Part shown: positions 16,932 through 25,897 of the stretch, piece by piece
How the letters are laid out: the number at the start of each line of letters is the position of its first letter
Position numbering within the stretch: position 1 is the stretch's first letter
Source: Lysinibacillus sp. B2A1
GTDB lineage: Bacteria; Bacillota; Bacilli; Bacillales_A; Planococcaceae
Direction of reading: 5' to 3'
Assembly: GCA_002973635.1 (NCBI GenBank)
Contig: CP027224.1
Span: 3,172,501 to 3,236,500, forward strand
Length of the DNA stretch: 64,000 nt
Program-made: the position numbers and the translations under genes
The notes under the pieces: generated by a model
Told to the model about the DNA's origin: nothing
The model's input: the letters and a program-made list of their open reading frames with translations, nothing else
Database searches by the model: none

Positions 16932-18365
16932 ATGAAAAAGAATTTTGTAATTTGTACAATGATTTTTCTGCTGTGCTGCTTCCCAATCACTTTTATGGAC
17001 AATGTGGAAGCAAGTGAACAAACAATGACAACAAAAGTGAATAGCATTATCTCAAAAAACTGGAAGAACAATGAGTACAGCATTACCGTAAGAGATATGG
17101 AGACAGGAAGTATTCTTTATAATAAAAACGGTGATAAAATGATACGCCCTGCTTCTACACATAAGCTTTTAGTCAGTGCTGCTGCATTGGATTTGCTTGG
17201 ATCAGATTATCGATTTGAGACAAAGGTTTATATTGATGGACCAATTGAAAATGGTGTTCTACAAGGCAATATTTATTTACAGGGCGGAGGAGACCCAACG
17301 CTTTTACCTGTCCATTTAGAATCATTTGCTAATGGACTGAAAAAATTAGGAATCTTGAAAATCACGGGCTCTTTAATTGCCGATGACACGTGGTTTGATA
17401 CAGAACGTTTAGCAAAAGGCATTGTTCCTCAGGACGAAGCGCTATCCTATGCTTCACGTATTTCAGCATTAACGATTTCGCCGAATGATCAATATGATAT
17501 TGCTACTGTGCAAGTGAAAGTGACAGGCTCAAAGGTTGGAACTATGGCAAATGTTCAGCTTGCCCCGTTTGCCAGTACAATTCCAATTATTAATAAGACT
17601 AAAATCGTTAATAAGGGTGAGAAAAATACCGTAGCTATTACTCGAGAATATGGCACAGACCGTATTGTTGCTAAAGGAAATTTACCAGCTGGTACAGAGA
17701 AAAATACATATGTGACTGTTTATGATCCAACCTTGTATACACTTGATGTATTTCGGGAAAAATTACTAGCAAAAGGAATTCAAACAATGCCTCTGGAGGT
17801 TGGCCAGGTACCCGACAATGCAAAGAGAGTAGGAATTTCCTATTCAAAGCCATTAAAGGATATTAATTTTCGTTTTTTAAAACTAAGTATTAATGGTATG
17901 GGGGAAATGCTTACAAAGCAAATTGGACGAGAGCTACTTGAAGAAGGAAGCTGGTCAGCAGGCATTCAAGCAATTCGTACATATGGGAATGATAGTGGAC
18001 TAAATATGGAACAGTGGTATTTTGAAGATGGTTCAGGTTTAAATCATCAGAATCGTGTAAGCAGTATACAAGAAAGTCTACTGTTATATAAAATTCGAAG
18101 TAAGTCTTGGTATTTCTCTTACTTAGATGCATTGCCTCAGGCAGGAAGAAAAGGCAAGCTTGTTGGAGCGACTTTAGAAAATCGCTTAAAGGGATATAGT
18201 GTATCTGCTAAAACTGGGTATATTTCTGGTACATATGCTTTAAGTGGCTATGTCAAAGGAAAGAGTGGTAAATGGTATATTTTTAGTATTTTAACACAGG
18301 CCAATAAAACGTCAGCTATCCCAGCCATTGATGACATTGTCAAGCAGATTGCAAATGAATTGTAA
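16932..18365 (+). CDS. dacC: D-alanyl-D-alanine carboxypeptidase/endopeptidase, PBP4 (S13) family
   Basis: A 477-aa secreted low-molecular-mass PBP of the S13/PBP4 type. It has a signal peptide (about 1-27), catalytic S75-THK-78 (PASTHKLL), SxN as SING (LKLSINGMGE) and KTG in AKTGYISG. Between the first two motifs is the long insertion of this class. It trims peptidoglycan stem peptides or cross-links outside the membrane. TTGGAGG lies just upstream of the ATG. The symbol follows B. subtilis dacC by family only. Confidence 0.88.
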   Translation: MKKNFVICTMIFLLCCFPITFMDNVEASEQTMTTKVNSIISKNWKNNEYSITVRDMETGSILYNKNGDKMIRPASTHKLLVSAAALDLLGSDYRFETKVYIDGPIENGVLQGNIYLQGGGDPTLLPVHLESFANGLKKLGILKITGSLIADDTWFDTERLAKGIVPQDEALSYASRISALTISPNDQYDIATVQVKVTGSKVGTMANVQLAPFASTIPIINKTKIVNKGEKNTVAITREYGTDRIVAKGNLPAGTEKNTYVTVYDPTLYTLDVFREKLLAKGIQTMPLEVGQVPDNAKRVGISYSKPLKDINFRFLKLSINGMGEMLTKQIGRELLEEGSWSAGIQAIRTYGNDSGLNMEQWYFEDGSGLNHQNRVSSIQESLLLYKIRSKSWYFSYLDALPQAGRKGKLVGATLENRLKGYSVSAKTGYISGTYALSGYVKGKSGKWYIFSILTQANKTSAIPAIDDIVKQIANEL

Positions 18366-18376
18366 AGACCTCGCGA

Positions 18377-18446
18377 TTAGGAGTTCTTTGTGTAAGCACA
18401 AAGCCGATTCCGGACGCAATTATGCCATGGCAAATTTGATTGAACT
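18377..18446. repeat. Dispersed repeat copy (3' module)
   Basis: GCACAAAGCCGATTCC then GGACGCAATTATGCCATGGC and AAATTTGATT match the end of the long copy at 19501 with a few differences. It abuts the 5' truncation of the SDR pseudogene. Confidence 0.75.
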
Positions 18447-19002
18447 GTGATCAATTGCCAAAAATTATCGATACAGTTATAGAAAAATACGGTAAACTAG
18501 ATGTGCTAGTTAATAACGCTCATGCAGCGAAACAAGTTACTATAGAGCTACAACACAGGCTGATCTTGATTTATCATTTGGAACAGGATTTTATCCAACC
18601 TTCTATTTAATGCAAGCAGCATTACCCTATTTAAAATAAACAAAAGGAAATGTTATTAACTTTGCATCTGGTGCTGGCTTACAAGGACATGAAACACAAG
18701 CGGCCTTATGCGGCTGCGAAAGAGGCAATCCGTGGTCTGTCTTGTGTTGCCGCAAATGAATGGGGACGCTTTGGTATTAATGTAAATATTATTAGCCCAC
18801 TTGCTAATTCACCAGGTGTACAAGCATGGGCAAAAGCACAGCCTGAGTATTATGAAGCTGTTAGAAGTAAAACCCCGCTAGGTCGCTTCGGGGATGTTGA
18901 ACAAGATATTGGTCGTGTAGCTTTTTCTTAGCTTCCGACGATTCACAATATATCACTGGTCAAACCATTATGGTGGACGGGGGTTCAGTAATGCTTCACT
19001 AA
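18447..19002 (+). pseudogene. Short-chain dehydrogenase/reductase (SDR) remnant
   Basis: Pieces of a classical SDR in changing frames: KYGKLDVLVNNAHA near 18490, LMQAALPYLK then a stop, NVINFASGAG, the YAAAKEAIRGL active-site Lys region, WGRFGINVNIISP, and the C-terminus ITGQTIMVDGGSVMLH ending at 19002. The N-terminal Rossmann glycine motif is gone and several frameshifts and a stop are present. The 5' break coincides with a dispersed-repeat copy. Confidence 0.8.
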
Positions 19003-19029
19003 TTGCTCCGGGTTTTGAGGAGGATTTTT

Positions 19030-19464
19030 TTGAAACAAACAAATATTTTTAAACTCATTCATATGATTGAACAAATGAACAACGCTAATATTATTCGTTT
19101 TACGAAGTCATTTCCCTATCCGTTAGGGATTTCACCAATTCTAGTTTTAAGTGAGCTTCAGACAAAAGGACCGCAGAAACAAGCTGAATTAGCAGAAACG
19201 ATTGGCTATACAAAAGGAGCAATGACGAATATTGCTGAAAAATTAGTCAAGCTCGGTTTGGCAGAAAGATTATATGACCCATCTGATCGTCGTACTATTC
19301 GCTTACAAATTACAACAGAAGGTGAAGAAGCCTTAATAAAAGCCCAATCCATTGGACAAGAGGTTTTTATGCAGCTTTTTGAAGTATTGAATGAGGATGA
19401 GATTGCACAATATTTGCTAATCCAAGAAAAATTAGTTCAAGGAATACAAGACAAAAATATATAG
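19030..19464 (+). CDS. MarR-family transcriptional regulator
   Basis: A 144-aa MarR protein: winged helix at about residues 30-100 (KQAELAETIGYTKGAMTNIA, wing DPSDRRTIRLQIT) between dimerisation helices. The start is the TTG at 19030, preceded by GAGGAGG at about 7 nt; the longer frame to 19003 would put this site inside the gene. It follows the SDR pseudogene, which may have been its regulated partner. Confidence 0.85.
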   Translation: MKQTNIFKLIHMIEQMNNANIIRFTKSFPYPLGISPILVLSELQTKGPQKQAELAETIGYTKGAMTNIAEKLVKLGLAERLYDPSDRRTIRLQITTEGEEALIKAQSIGQEVFMQLFEVLNEDEIAQYLLIQEKLVQGIQDKNI

Positions 19465-19469
19465 ATAGA

Positions 19470-19499
19470 AAAGTCGCTTCAAAGTGAAGTGGCTTTTTT
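19470..19499 (+). terminator. Terminator after the MarR gene
   Basis: AAGTCGCTTC pairs with GTGAAGTGGCTT around a 3-4 nt loop and is followed by a T-run. Confidence 0.75.
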
Positions 19500-19500
19500 A

Positions 19501-19673
19501 TCTTCATTCAGCAAATGTTTTTCGTATCGAAAGCGTAGCGGCAGCGGCAGATACAGAAGACTTACAGGTAGTGAGATGAATGTGGTTTTGGTTCCTTTTC
19601 AGTGGACACCTACTCTTAGTGCAAGCACAAAGCCGATTCCGAACGCAATTACGCCAAGGTGAAATTGATTGTG
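19501..19673. repeat. Long copy of the dispersed repeat
   Basis: About 170 bp containing both modules: CTTCATTCAGCAAATG with the GTATCGAAAGCGTAGCGGCA core at the left, and GCACAAAGCCGATTCCGAAC plus GCAATTACGCCAAGGTGAAA at the right, with about 70 bp between them. The copies at 8959 and 9574 look like internally deleted forms. No ORF is seen inside. Confidence 0.7.
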
Positions 19674-19769
19674 AAATATATACATAATTTAGCTGGCAGG
19701 ATTGAAAATTATTTAGCTACATTTTATAATCAAATTGTGGTTCTAATATAGAGACATTCGAGGTGAAAA

Positions 19770-20543
19770 ATGGCATTAAAAACTTTAGATAATTCATTAG
19801 AAGTATTAAAATATTTTAGTAAAGAGAATCCTGCATGGGGTGTGCGTGAATTAGCAAAAGAAATGAATATAAGCCATTCTATTATTCACAGGATTTTAGC
19901 TACCTTTGAAAATCATGGCTTTTTAAACCAGAACCCTGAGACAAAAAAATATGAATTAGGACTACGTTTTTTAGAGTATGGGCAAATGGTAAAAGAAAAA
20001 TTGAATCTTTCTGATTTTGTTTTACCAATTATGAAAAAACTTTCTGAGGAAATAAAAGAATCCGTCTTTTTAACATGGCTTGACGGAGCAGATGGTGTAA
20101 CGGTTGAAATTGCAGAAAGCTCGCAAACAATTAAGTTCTCTGTTTCAATGGGGACTCGTACACCGTTATACATAGGTGCATCTTGTAAGACCATTATGGC
20201 TTATCTTCCAGAGAAGAAGCAGAAGGATATTATGGATAGTGGCATGAAAAAGTTAACAACTGAAACGATTACAGACCCAGAGGAGTTGTTAATTGATTTA
20301 GAAAAAATTAGAACACAGGGCTGGTGCTTTTCTACAGGCGAATATTCTCATTCAGTATTTGGTCTCGGCGTACCACTTTTTAATAATAAAGGTGAGATTA
20401 TTGCTTCATTAACCATTGCTGGTCCTAATTATCGTAAACCAGTAGAGGAAAAACTGCCTGATATGGTCAAAGTGCTCCAATATGCAGCGATGAGTATCCA
20501 ACGATATTTCGATCAGTATAGCTTTAAATTTTATCATAAGTAA
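19770..20543 (+). CDS. IclR-family transcriptional regulator
   Basis: A 257-aa IclR protein: N-terminal winged helix (residues 1-75; WGVRELAKEMNISHSIIHRI) and C-terminal effector-binding domain (about 90-250, with GTRTPLYIGASCKTIMAYL and GLGVPLFNNKGEIIASLTIA). Such regulators usually control catabolic genes nearby. The convergent aminotransferase and M24 peptidase genes are candidate targets by position only. Confidence 0.88.
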   Translation: MALKTLDNSLEVLKYFSKENPAWGVRELAKEMNISHSIIHRILATFENHGFLNQNPETKKYELGLRFLEYGQMVKEKLNLSDFVLPIMKKLSEEIKESVFLTWLDGADGVTVEIAESSQTIKFSVSMGTRTPLYIGASCKTIMAYLPEKKQKDIMDSGMKKLTTETITDPEELLIDLEKIRTQGWCFSTGEYSHSVFGLGVPLFNNKGEIIASLTIAGPNYRKPVEEKLPDMVKVLQYAAMSIQRYFDQYSFKFYHK

Positions 20544-20550
20544 TCCACAA

Positions 20551-20592
20551 AAGGCTCAGGGAGTTTTCTCTACTCTGAGCCCTTGCTTTTGT
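20551..20592. terminator. Terminator after the IclR gene
   Basis: GGCTCAG pairs with CTGAGCC around an A/T-rich inner stem-loop, followed by a T-rich run, between convergent genes. Confidence 0.75.
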
Positions 20593-20595
20593 CAT

Positions 20596-21786
20596 TTATC
20601 GTAGTTCCTTTATCAATGAAATGGCAATATCAATCTCCTTGAACGTGTTAAAATAATGTGGCGAGAAACGAGCCATCTTATTAATGCTATTACGTTCCAT
20701 AATCGTATTTGCCATAAAGGTTCCTGCCTCAATAATGACTCCATGCTGTGCTAAATAATTGGTCACATCATCTGGTGAAATACCTTTAATATTAAACGGG
20801 GTAATCGATAAACGATTTGCTACTTGCTGAGGCCCGTATATGACGATACCTTCTATAGATTGAAGCTGCTCTAGCAAATAAGTAGTTAATAGCTTTACTT
20901 GCTGATGGATGGCATGAATGCCAATATCATTTGCATAATCGATAGCCGCACCTAATCCTAAAATACTAGGAATAACAGGGCATCCAGGTTCAAAGCGTTT
21001 GGCTGTTGTTACAAAGGAATAGTCATTGTTGCGATAGTCCCAATTGGTGCTTCCCCAACCAATCATAATCGGTGTTAGTGTTTGGATAAGCTCTTGACGA
21101 ACATAAAGAATGCCTGATCCTTCTGGACCTCGAAGCCACTTTCGTCCACAGGTAAGTAAGAAATCACAGTCAAGATCTTTGACATCGATAGGAATCAAGC
21201 CAACTGTTTGATTTGCATTGATTAATGTTAAAACATTTTTTTGCTTGGCTAGCTGACATATTTCCTTTGCCGGCTGAATAGCACCCGAAGCATTAGACAT
21301 ATGTGCAAATGCAATCATTTTTGTTTTAGGTGTTATGAATTTTTCTAGCTTGTCTAGATCCACCATATAGTTTAAATTTGTTTTAAAAATCTTTAAATGA
21401 ACACCTTGTTGCTCAAGTGCAAGCCAAGGTACATAGTTACTTAGCATCTCTGTATCCAAAACAATGACTTCATCGCCTTTTTCCCACTGCAAACCCCCTG
21501 AAACAAAATTAACAGCCATCGAACCATTCGGGACAAAGGCGATTTCTTCTTTTTTTGCGCCTATTAATATTGCTGATTTTTCACGAACAATTTCAATATT
21601 TTCATAGGTTTCCTGACGAAAGGAGGGCAGATAGGGACCAATGCTAGCTTGTTTCTGTATATAGCTTGTCATGGCATCTACTACTGGCTGTGGCATTGCT
21701 GAAGCAGCAGCAGTATTAAGATAGATATATTTGTCCAACAGCGGCATATCCTTTTGAATCTTTTTTATATCAATTGTCATGTCCAT
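20596..21786 (-). CDS. Class V aminotransferase-family PLP enzyme
   Basis: A 396-aa fold-type I PLP enzyme of the class V (cysteine desulfurase / isopenicillin-N epimerase-like) group. It has YLNTAAASAMP near the N-terminus, AHMSNASGAIQP in the middle, and the Schiff-base Lys216 in CGRKWLRGPEGSG. The residue expected to be the Asp that contacts the PLP ring nitrogen (usual pattern D-x-x-Q) is Asn190 (INANQ), which is unusual. The substrate is unknown. It starts seven bases after the M24 peptidase gene, so they form an operon, perhaps for breakdown of an N-acylated or peptide-like compound. Confidence 0.82.
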   Translation of the reverse strand: MDMTIDIKKIQKDMPLLDKYIYLNTAAASAMPQPVVDAMTSYIQKQASIGPYLPSFRQETYENIEIVREKSAILIGAKKEEIAFVPNGSMAVNFVSGGLQWEKGDEVIVLDTEMLSNYVPWLALEQQGVHLKIFKTNLNYMVDLDKLEKFITPKTKMIAFAHMSNASGAIQPAKEICQLAKQKNVLTLINANQTVGLIPIDVKDLDCDFLLTCGRKWLRGPEGSGILYVRQELIQTLTPIMIGWGSTNWDYRNNDYSFVTTAKRFEPGCPVIPSILGLGAAIDYANDIGIHAIHQQVKLLTTYLLEQLQSIEGIVIYGPQQVANRLSITPFNIKGISPDDVTNYLAQHGVIIEAGTFMANTIMERNSINKMARFSPHYFNTFKEIDIAISLIKELR

Positions 21787-21793
21787 CCCAACC

Positions 21794-22882
21794 TTATAAA
21801 ATGATTAATTCTTTGGAAAACGTCATTAAATTTTCATAGCCATCTTCTGTGACAATCAAGTTATCTTCGATACGAACACCACCCACATCCTTTACATATA
21901 TCCCTGGTTCAATGGTAAAGGCCATGCCAGCTTTTAAAACAAGATTATTTTGCTGCATTAAATAAGGTTCCTCATGAGCACTTAGTCCAATTCCATGTCC
22001 TAGTCGATGTGTGAAAAACTCTCCATAGCCAGCAGTTTGAATAATAGCTCTTGCAGTTTCATCAATTTCATGAGCCGTTTGTCCAGGTTTAATAGTCTCA
22101 ATGGCAGCTTCATTTGCTTGCTTAACAATACTATAGATTTTTTCTAATGTTGGTGAAATTTCTCCCACTGCCACTGTTCTTGTTATATCTGCCACATAGC
22201 CTTTGTAGATCGAGCCGAAATCTAAAACGATTAATTCACCAGCTTCAATTGTTTTCGTAGAGGCTCTACCGTGTGGAAGTGCACCTCTATAGCCAGAAGC
22301 AACAATTGTTCCAAATGGTGTTCCTTCCGATCCTCGACGTCTCATTTCATACTCTAATTGTGCAGCCACCTCCATTTCTGAAATCCCAGCTTTAATAATT
22401 GGTAATGTTGCTTCGAGACTCTCTTCTACTATGTTTACAGCTTGTTTCATTAATTGAATTTCGTTGCTATCTTTATTTATACGAAGTTCTCGAATCACCT
22501 CTCCTATATCATATAAATGCTCATATGTAAGTGACTCAATTATTTTTTGTTCTTTCACATGCATGAGGTCAAATTCTACTCCCACTACACGCAATGAACC
22601 TATTTGCTGCTTTAATTGCTGAAGCGCATGATTAGGTCCTTCTTCATCTGAATAAGAGAAAATGGCATTGCTGCTTTTGGCATCCATTTTATTTAACTCT
22701 ACTTGTGGCATTAAAAAATATAATTTTTCGTCTTTCGTGATAATCGCTAAAGCTATGCGTTCACTTTGTTTTAAATGTAAGCCTGTAAAATAATACATAT
22801 TGGGTCCAGGAACTAAGACAGTTATGTCGATAGAGTTTTCCTTCATAAGGGAGACTAATTTTTCTCTTCTTTTTGGATACAT
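21794..22882 (-). CDS. M24-family Xaa-Pro peptidase/creatinase-like hydrolase
   Basis: A 362-aa protein with a creatinase N-terminal domain (about 1-125) and a pita-bread M24 catalytic domain. The five metal ligands are visible: two Asp in VLDFGSIYKGYVADITRT, His in HRLGHGIGLSAHEEP, and Glu in FTIEPG and RIEDN. It is therefore an active-looking metallo-aminopeptidase P/prolidase type, cytoplasmic. AGGAGG precedes the ATG. It leads the operon with the class V PLP enzyme. Confidence 0.88.
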   Translation of the reverse strand: MYPKRREKLVSLMKENSIDITVLVPGPNMYYFTGLHLKQSERIALAIITKDEKLYFLMPQVELNKMDAKSSNAIFSYSDEEGPNHALQQLKQQIGSLRVVGVEFDLMHVKEQKIIESLTYEHLYDIGEVIRELRINKDSNEIQLMKQAVNIVEESLEATLPIIKAGISEMEVAAQLEYEMRRRGSEGTPFGTIVASGYRGALPHGRASTKTIEAGELIVLDFGSIYKGYVADITRTVAVGEISPTLEKIYSIVKQANEAAIETIKPGQTAHEIDETARAIIQTAGYGEFFTHRLGHGIGLSAHEEPYLMQQNNLVLKAGMAFTIEPGIYVKDVGGVRIEDNLIVTEDGYENLMTFSKELIIL

Positions 22883-23254
22883 TAAAAATACCTCCTAAAT
22901 GCTAGTGAAATTATCCAACATTGTTTCTTTTATAGAGACAATGTATCTACTAATTTTTTAAAAATTATATATCAACAATAATGAATTTTCAATTAATCAG
23001 AAAATTTTTCTCGACTAGGTACAATTGCTTTGGTGATGAAGTGGTTTACACAGACCTTTTAAATCGGGGGATTGATCTATTAGAAGGTTTTGAAGATTAT
23101 TTACCTATTCAGGAATAGGTTGGCGTATATTTAGTAAATACTAGTGTACGTCTTTTTTTCGTCCAATATGCATATAAATAGACTATATAAACTTTTTTCC
23201 AACTTAAAACGTCAAAAAGAGGGGTAAATCTGTTTAGCAAGAAAGGACTTATGT
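22883..23254. other. Intergenic region with a 45-codon ORF of doubtful status
   Basis: The stretch holds the promoter side of the M24 gene and a plus-strand 45-codon ORF (22981-23118; reads FGDEVVYTDLLNRGIDLLEG). It has no Shine-Dalgarno, so it may be a gene remnant. An imperfect hairpin followed by seven T (23121-23158) could be a terminator. Nothing else is evident. Confidence 0.4.
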
Positions 23255-24190
23255 ATGGAAAAAAATATGAAGCGCTCTAAAGAGAGAAAGAGCAAGAAGA
23301 GAATATGGCTTTGGATATTAGGTAGCCTAGTAGCAATTTTTTTAATCTTTATAGGTACTGCTTATTATACGATCCAGAAAACGATGAATAAAATAAATAC
23401 ACCTTTAATTGAAGCAGCAGATAATGAGGGGATAGATCAAAAAACAGTAACAAAAAAAGAGCCATTTTCTGTGTTACTGCTTGGAGTGGATGAGCGTAAA
23501 GATGATAGTGGACGCTCAGATACAATGATTGTTGTAACGGTTAATCCTGAAAAACAAACGATGAAAATGCTTAGTATACCACGAGATACTCGGACGGAGA
23601 TTATTGGTCATGATTCTGTTGACAAAATTAATCATGCCTATGCATTTGGGGGAGTTCCCATGGCTGTCGATACGGTAGAGCATTTTTTAGATATTCCAAT
23701 TGATTATTATGTGTTTATTAATATGGAGGGTTTCCTTCAAATTATTGATACGATTGGTGGCGTTACTATCGAAAATGACATGGATTTAACCTATAATTCA
23801 TATCATTTTCCAAAGGGAGATGTCACTTTAACAGGGGATGAGGCACTAATTTTTTCTCGCATTCGATATGAAGATCCTCGCGGTGATTTTGGTCGACAAA
23901 TTCGTCAACGACAAATTATTGAGGCGGTTTTGAAAAAAGCATCTTCCACATCATCTTTACTTTTAAAGGCTACAGATATGCTGGAGGTAGTTGGAGATAA
24001 TGTACGTATGAATTTCACCATGAAAGATTTAATTCAATTACAAAGTATTTATAAAAAAATGAATCGCAATATTGATCAGCTGTCATTTGAAGAGGGAGAT
24101 GGCAAAAAAATCGATCATATATGGTACTATATCCCAAATGAGACAGAGCTTCAAAAAATTCAAGCAGAGCTAAAAGAGCATTTGCAATAA
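23255..24190 (+). CDS. LytR-CpsA-Psr (LCP) family cell-wall polymer ligase
   Basis: A 311-aa type II membrane protein: basic N-terminus, one helix (about 18-38), then the extracellular LCP domain. Typical blocks are SVLLLGVDERKDDSGRSDTM, KMLSIPRDTRTEI, KINHAYAFGG, DYYVFINMEGF, and the Arg-rich RIRYEDPRGDFGRQIRQRQI that binds the lipid pyrophosphate. LCP enzymes attach anionic polymers to peptidoglycan. AAAGGA lies upstream of the ATG. It appears to be monocistronic. Confidence 0.9.
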   Translation: MEKNMKRSKERKSKKRIWLWILGSLVAIFLIFIGTAYYTIQKTMNKINTPLIEAADNEGIDQKTVTKKEPFSVLLLGVDERKDDSGRSDTMIVVTVNPEKQTMKMLSIPRDTRTEIIGHDSVDKINHAYAFGGVPMAVDTVEHFLDIPIDYYVFINMEGFLQIIDTIGGVTIENDMDLTYNSYHFPKGDVTLTGDEALIFSRIRYEDPRGDFGRQIRQRQIIEAVLKKASSTSSLLLKATDMLEVVGDNVRMNFTMKDLIQLQSIYKKMNRNIDQLSFEEGDGKKIDHIWYYIPNETELQKIQAELKEHLQ

Positions 24191-24264
24191 ACGGGAAGGA
24201 GGTTGATAGGGATTTTTTAGGTAATATAGCTGTAAAATTTTCGATCGTGAAGGGAGGGAGATGA

Positions 24265-24408
24265 ATGAATGGGAGGACCCAGGTGCTTAGGTATACAGCT
24301 CTCAATAATTGCATGCACAGCTATGTACCTAAACGTAAGGCTCAAAAACATCCAATTAGATCTACTATACAGCAGTTACAACTATTGTGCTTAAAAATCT
24401 TTATGTAA
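24265..24408 (+). CDS. Possible small basic protein (47 aa), overlapping an inverted repeat
   Basis: A 47-codon ORF, rich in Arg, Lys and Gln with no hydrophobic segment, starts after GGGAGGG with suitable spacing, and a strong terminator follows its stop. An imperfect inverted repeat (24287-24300 with 24319-24332, TTAGGTATACAGCT) lies inside it, so the region may instead be a structured RNA. No homology is recognised. Confidence 0.3.
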   Translation: MNGRTQVLRYTALNNCMHSYVPKRKAQKHPIRSTIQQLQLLCLKIFM

Positions 24409-24415
24409 ACCTAAA

Positions 24416-24460
24416 AAATCATTCAGGTAGGGTGCATGCCTAGTTGAATGATTTTTTTCT
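24416..24460 (+). terminator. Intrinsic terminator
   Basis: AAATCATTCA pairs with TGAATGATTT around a loop with its own short pairing, followed by a T-run. Confidence 0.8.
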
Positions 24461-24528
24461 TTTTTATTTGAAATATCAGAAAATTTAGTGTATACTTTGA
24501 TTTAGAAATGGTTAAGGGAGTGATTGTG

Positions 24529-24636
24529 ATGATTATAGGCACAATTTTATTAGCAGTTGCATTACCTGTAGGTATTGTTTTAGCAGTAGACTTATTAAAT
24601 GAACAACATCACTCTGCTACGCAAAGTAACCATTGA
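24529..24636 (+). CDS. Small membrane protein (35 aa)
   Basis: A 35-codon ORF with AAGGGAG upstream encodes one hydrophobic helix (MIIGTILLAVALPVGIVLAV) and a short polar tail with two His. A terminator follows 28 bp later. It has the shape of the many single-helix Bacillaceae small proteins; the function is unknown. Confidence 0.55.
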   Translation: MIIGTILLAVALPVGIVLAVDLLNEQHHSATQSNH

Positions 24637-24663
24637 TAATTTTAAAAAAATAGAATTAATCTA

Positions 24664-24695
24664 GGCAAAGTGAAAAAACTTTGTCTATTTTTTGT
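24664..24695 (+). terminator. Terminator after the 35-aa membrane protein
   Basis: GGCAAAGT pairs with AACTTTGTC and is followed by a T-rich tract. Confidence 0.75.
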
Positions 24696-24779
24696 GGCTA
24701 TGAAACAATTTGTGTGAATCATTCGTCAATATACTTTATAAAATGTTATACTATAAAAAAACAGTATCGGGGAATGAAT

Positions 24780-25340
24780 ATGCAAGAGGAAAAAACAAAT
24801 TTTAAAAAAGAAATACTATCCTATCTTAAAATTATTGTGATTACAGCTATTGTGGTATTAGGCTGTAAGCAATTTTTATTCGCACCGATTAAAGTGCAGG
24901 GTGCTTCGATGTACCCCACTTATCATGATAAGGATATCATAATTGTTAGTAAAACGAGTAAAATTGAACACTTTGACCAAATTGTTTTTCAATCACCAAC
25001 AGAGGACGAATTATATATCAAACGGGTAATTGGTTTGCCTGGTGACACGGTTGAAATGAAGGATGATGTTCTATATGTTAATGGTAAAGCTTATAAAGAG
25101 GATTATGTGAATCGTCAAACAGATGATCCGAATCAATTACGCATTACAGAAAATTTCACTTTAGAACAACTGGTCAATGAAAAAAAGGTGCCTGAGGGAA
25201 TGTATTTTGTTCTTGGCGACAATCGACTAAAAAGTTACGATAGTCGTCATTATGGTTTAATTTCTAAGGATGCCATTTATGGTGAAGCTAAGGTTACACT
25301 CTATCCGTTTAATCAATTCCATATTGGTTCAAAAAAATAA
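24780..25340 (+). CDS. sipS: Signal peptidase I
   Basis: A 186-aa type I signal peptidase with one N-terminal helix (about 15-35). The catalytic Ser is in QGASMYPT and the general-base Lys in YIKRVIGLPGD; box E is GDNRLKSYDSRHYG. It cleaves signal peptides at the outer membrane face. I start it at the ATG at 24780, about 7 nt after GGGGA; the longer frame to 24681 would run through the putative promoter. The symbol follows Bacillus usage by family. Confidence 0.9.
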   Translation: MQEEKTNFKKEILSYLKIIVITAIVVLGCKQFLFAPIKVQGASMYPTYHDKDIIIVSKTSKIEHFDQIVFQSPTEDELYIKRVIGLPGDTVEMKDDVLYVNGKAYKEDYVNRQTDDPNQLRITENFTLEQLVNEKKVPEGMYFVLGDNRLKSYDSRHYGLISKDAIYGEAKVTLYPFNQFHIGSKK

Positions 25341-25369
25341 CGAATGTCTAAATTATAAATATAGAACTG

Positions 25370-25415
25370 AAAAGGCAGAAATATTGTTTTCAATCAATAT
25401 TTCTGCCTTTTGCTA
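25370..25415 (+). terminator. Strong terminator after signal peptidase
   Basis: A perfect 17-bp stem (AAAAGGCAGAAATATTG) with an 8-nt loop and T-run. Confidence 0.9.
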
Positions 25416-25448
25416 TTTACTTTTTTAGCTGAAACACATTTTGTCTTT

Positions 25449-25655
25449 TTAGTTATTTGATAGAGCGGTACATTCTGTAGAGGAGGGATAATAGACACAA
25501 ACGGTTGAGTTTTCTACAGTTTCTTTGATGGGAATTGGCGGTTTGCCTAGTTTAGAGGATATGTTTGCTGGTTCATCAATAGCCAGCTCTTCTATTACTA
25601 GTTCTACGCCATAAAACAACACTAAGAAATAGCATACTAAACCTACTATACGCAA
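25449..25655 (-). CDS. Hypothetical small membrane-anchored protein (68 aa)
   Basis: A 68-aa ORF starting with TTG after GAGGTGA. An N-terminal hydrophobic segment (about 3-20, IVGLVCYFLVLFYGVELVI) is followed by a proline-rich polar region with two late Cys. The family is not recognised. The start codon and short length make it less certain than its neighbours. Confidence 0.45.
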   Translation of the reverse strand: MRIVGLVCYFLVLFYGVELVIEELAIDEPANISSKLGKPPIPIKETVENSTVCVYYPSSTECTALSNN

Positions 25656-25897
25656 ACAATCACCTCACAATATTCTTTCTAGTATTATTTATGGCCAAAT
25701 TTAAAAAAATATAAGTTAAATCTAAAATCTTTCTTCTGTAAATGGCATTTTTTATTGTAAGTGGCTAGCTAAATGTATAAATAAAATGGTTTGAATTCTA
25801 TTTTTAACCATTTTTTGTATAGTGGATGTGAAGTAGAATCATAAAAAATTGTTGTCATGTAAAATTCAATATGCTAATATAGCTAGGGTAAATATTT

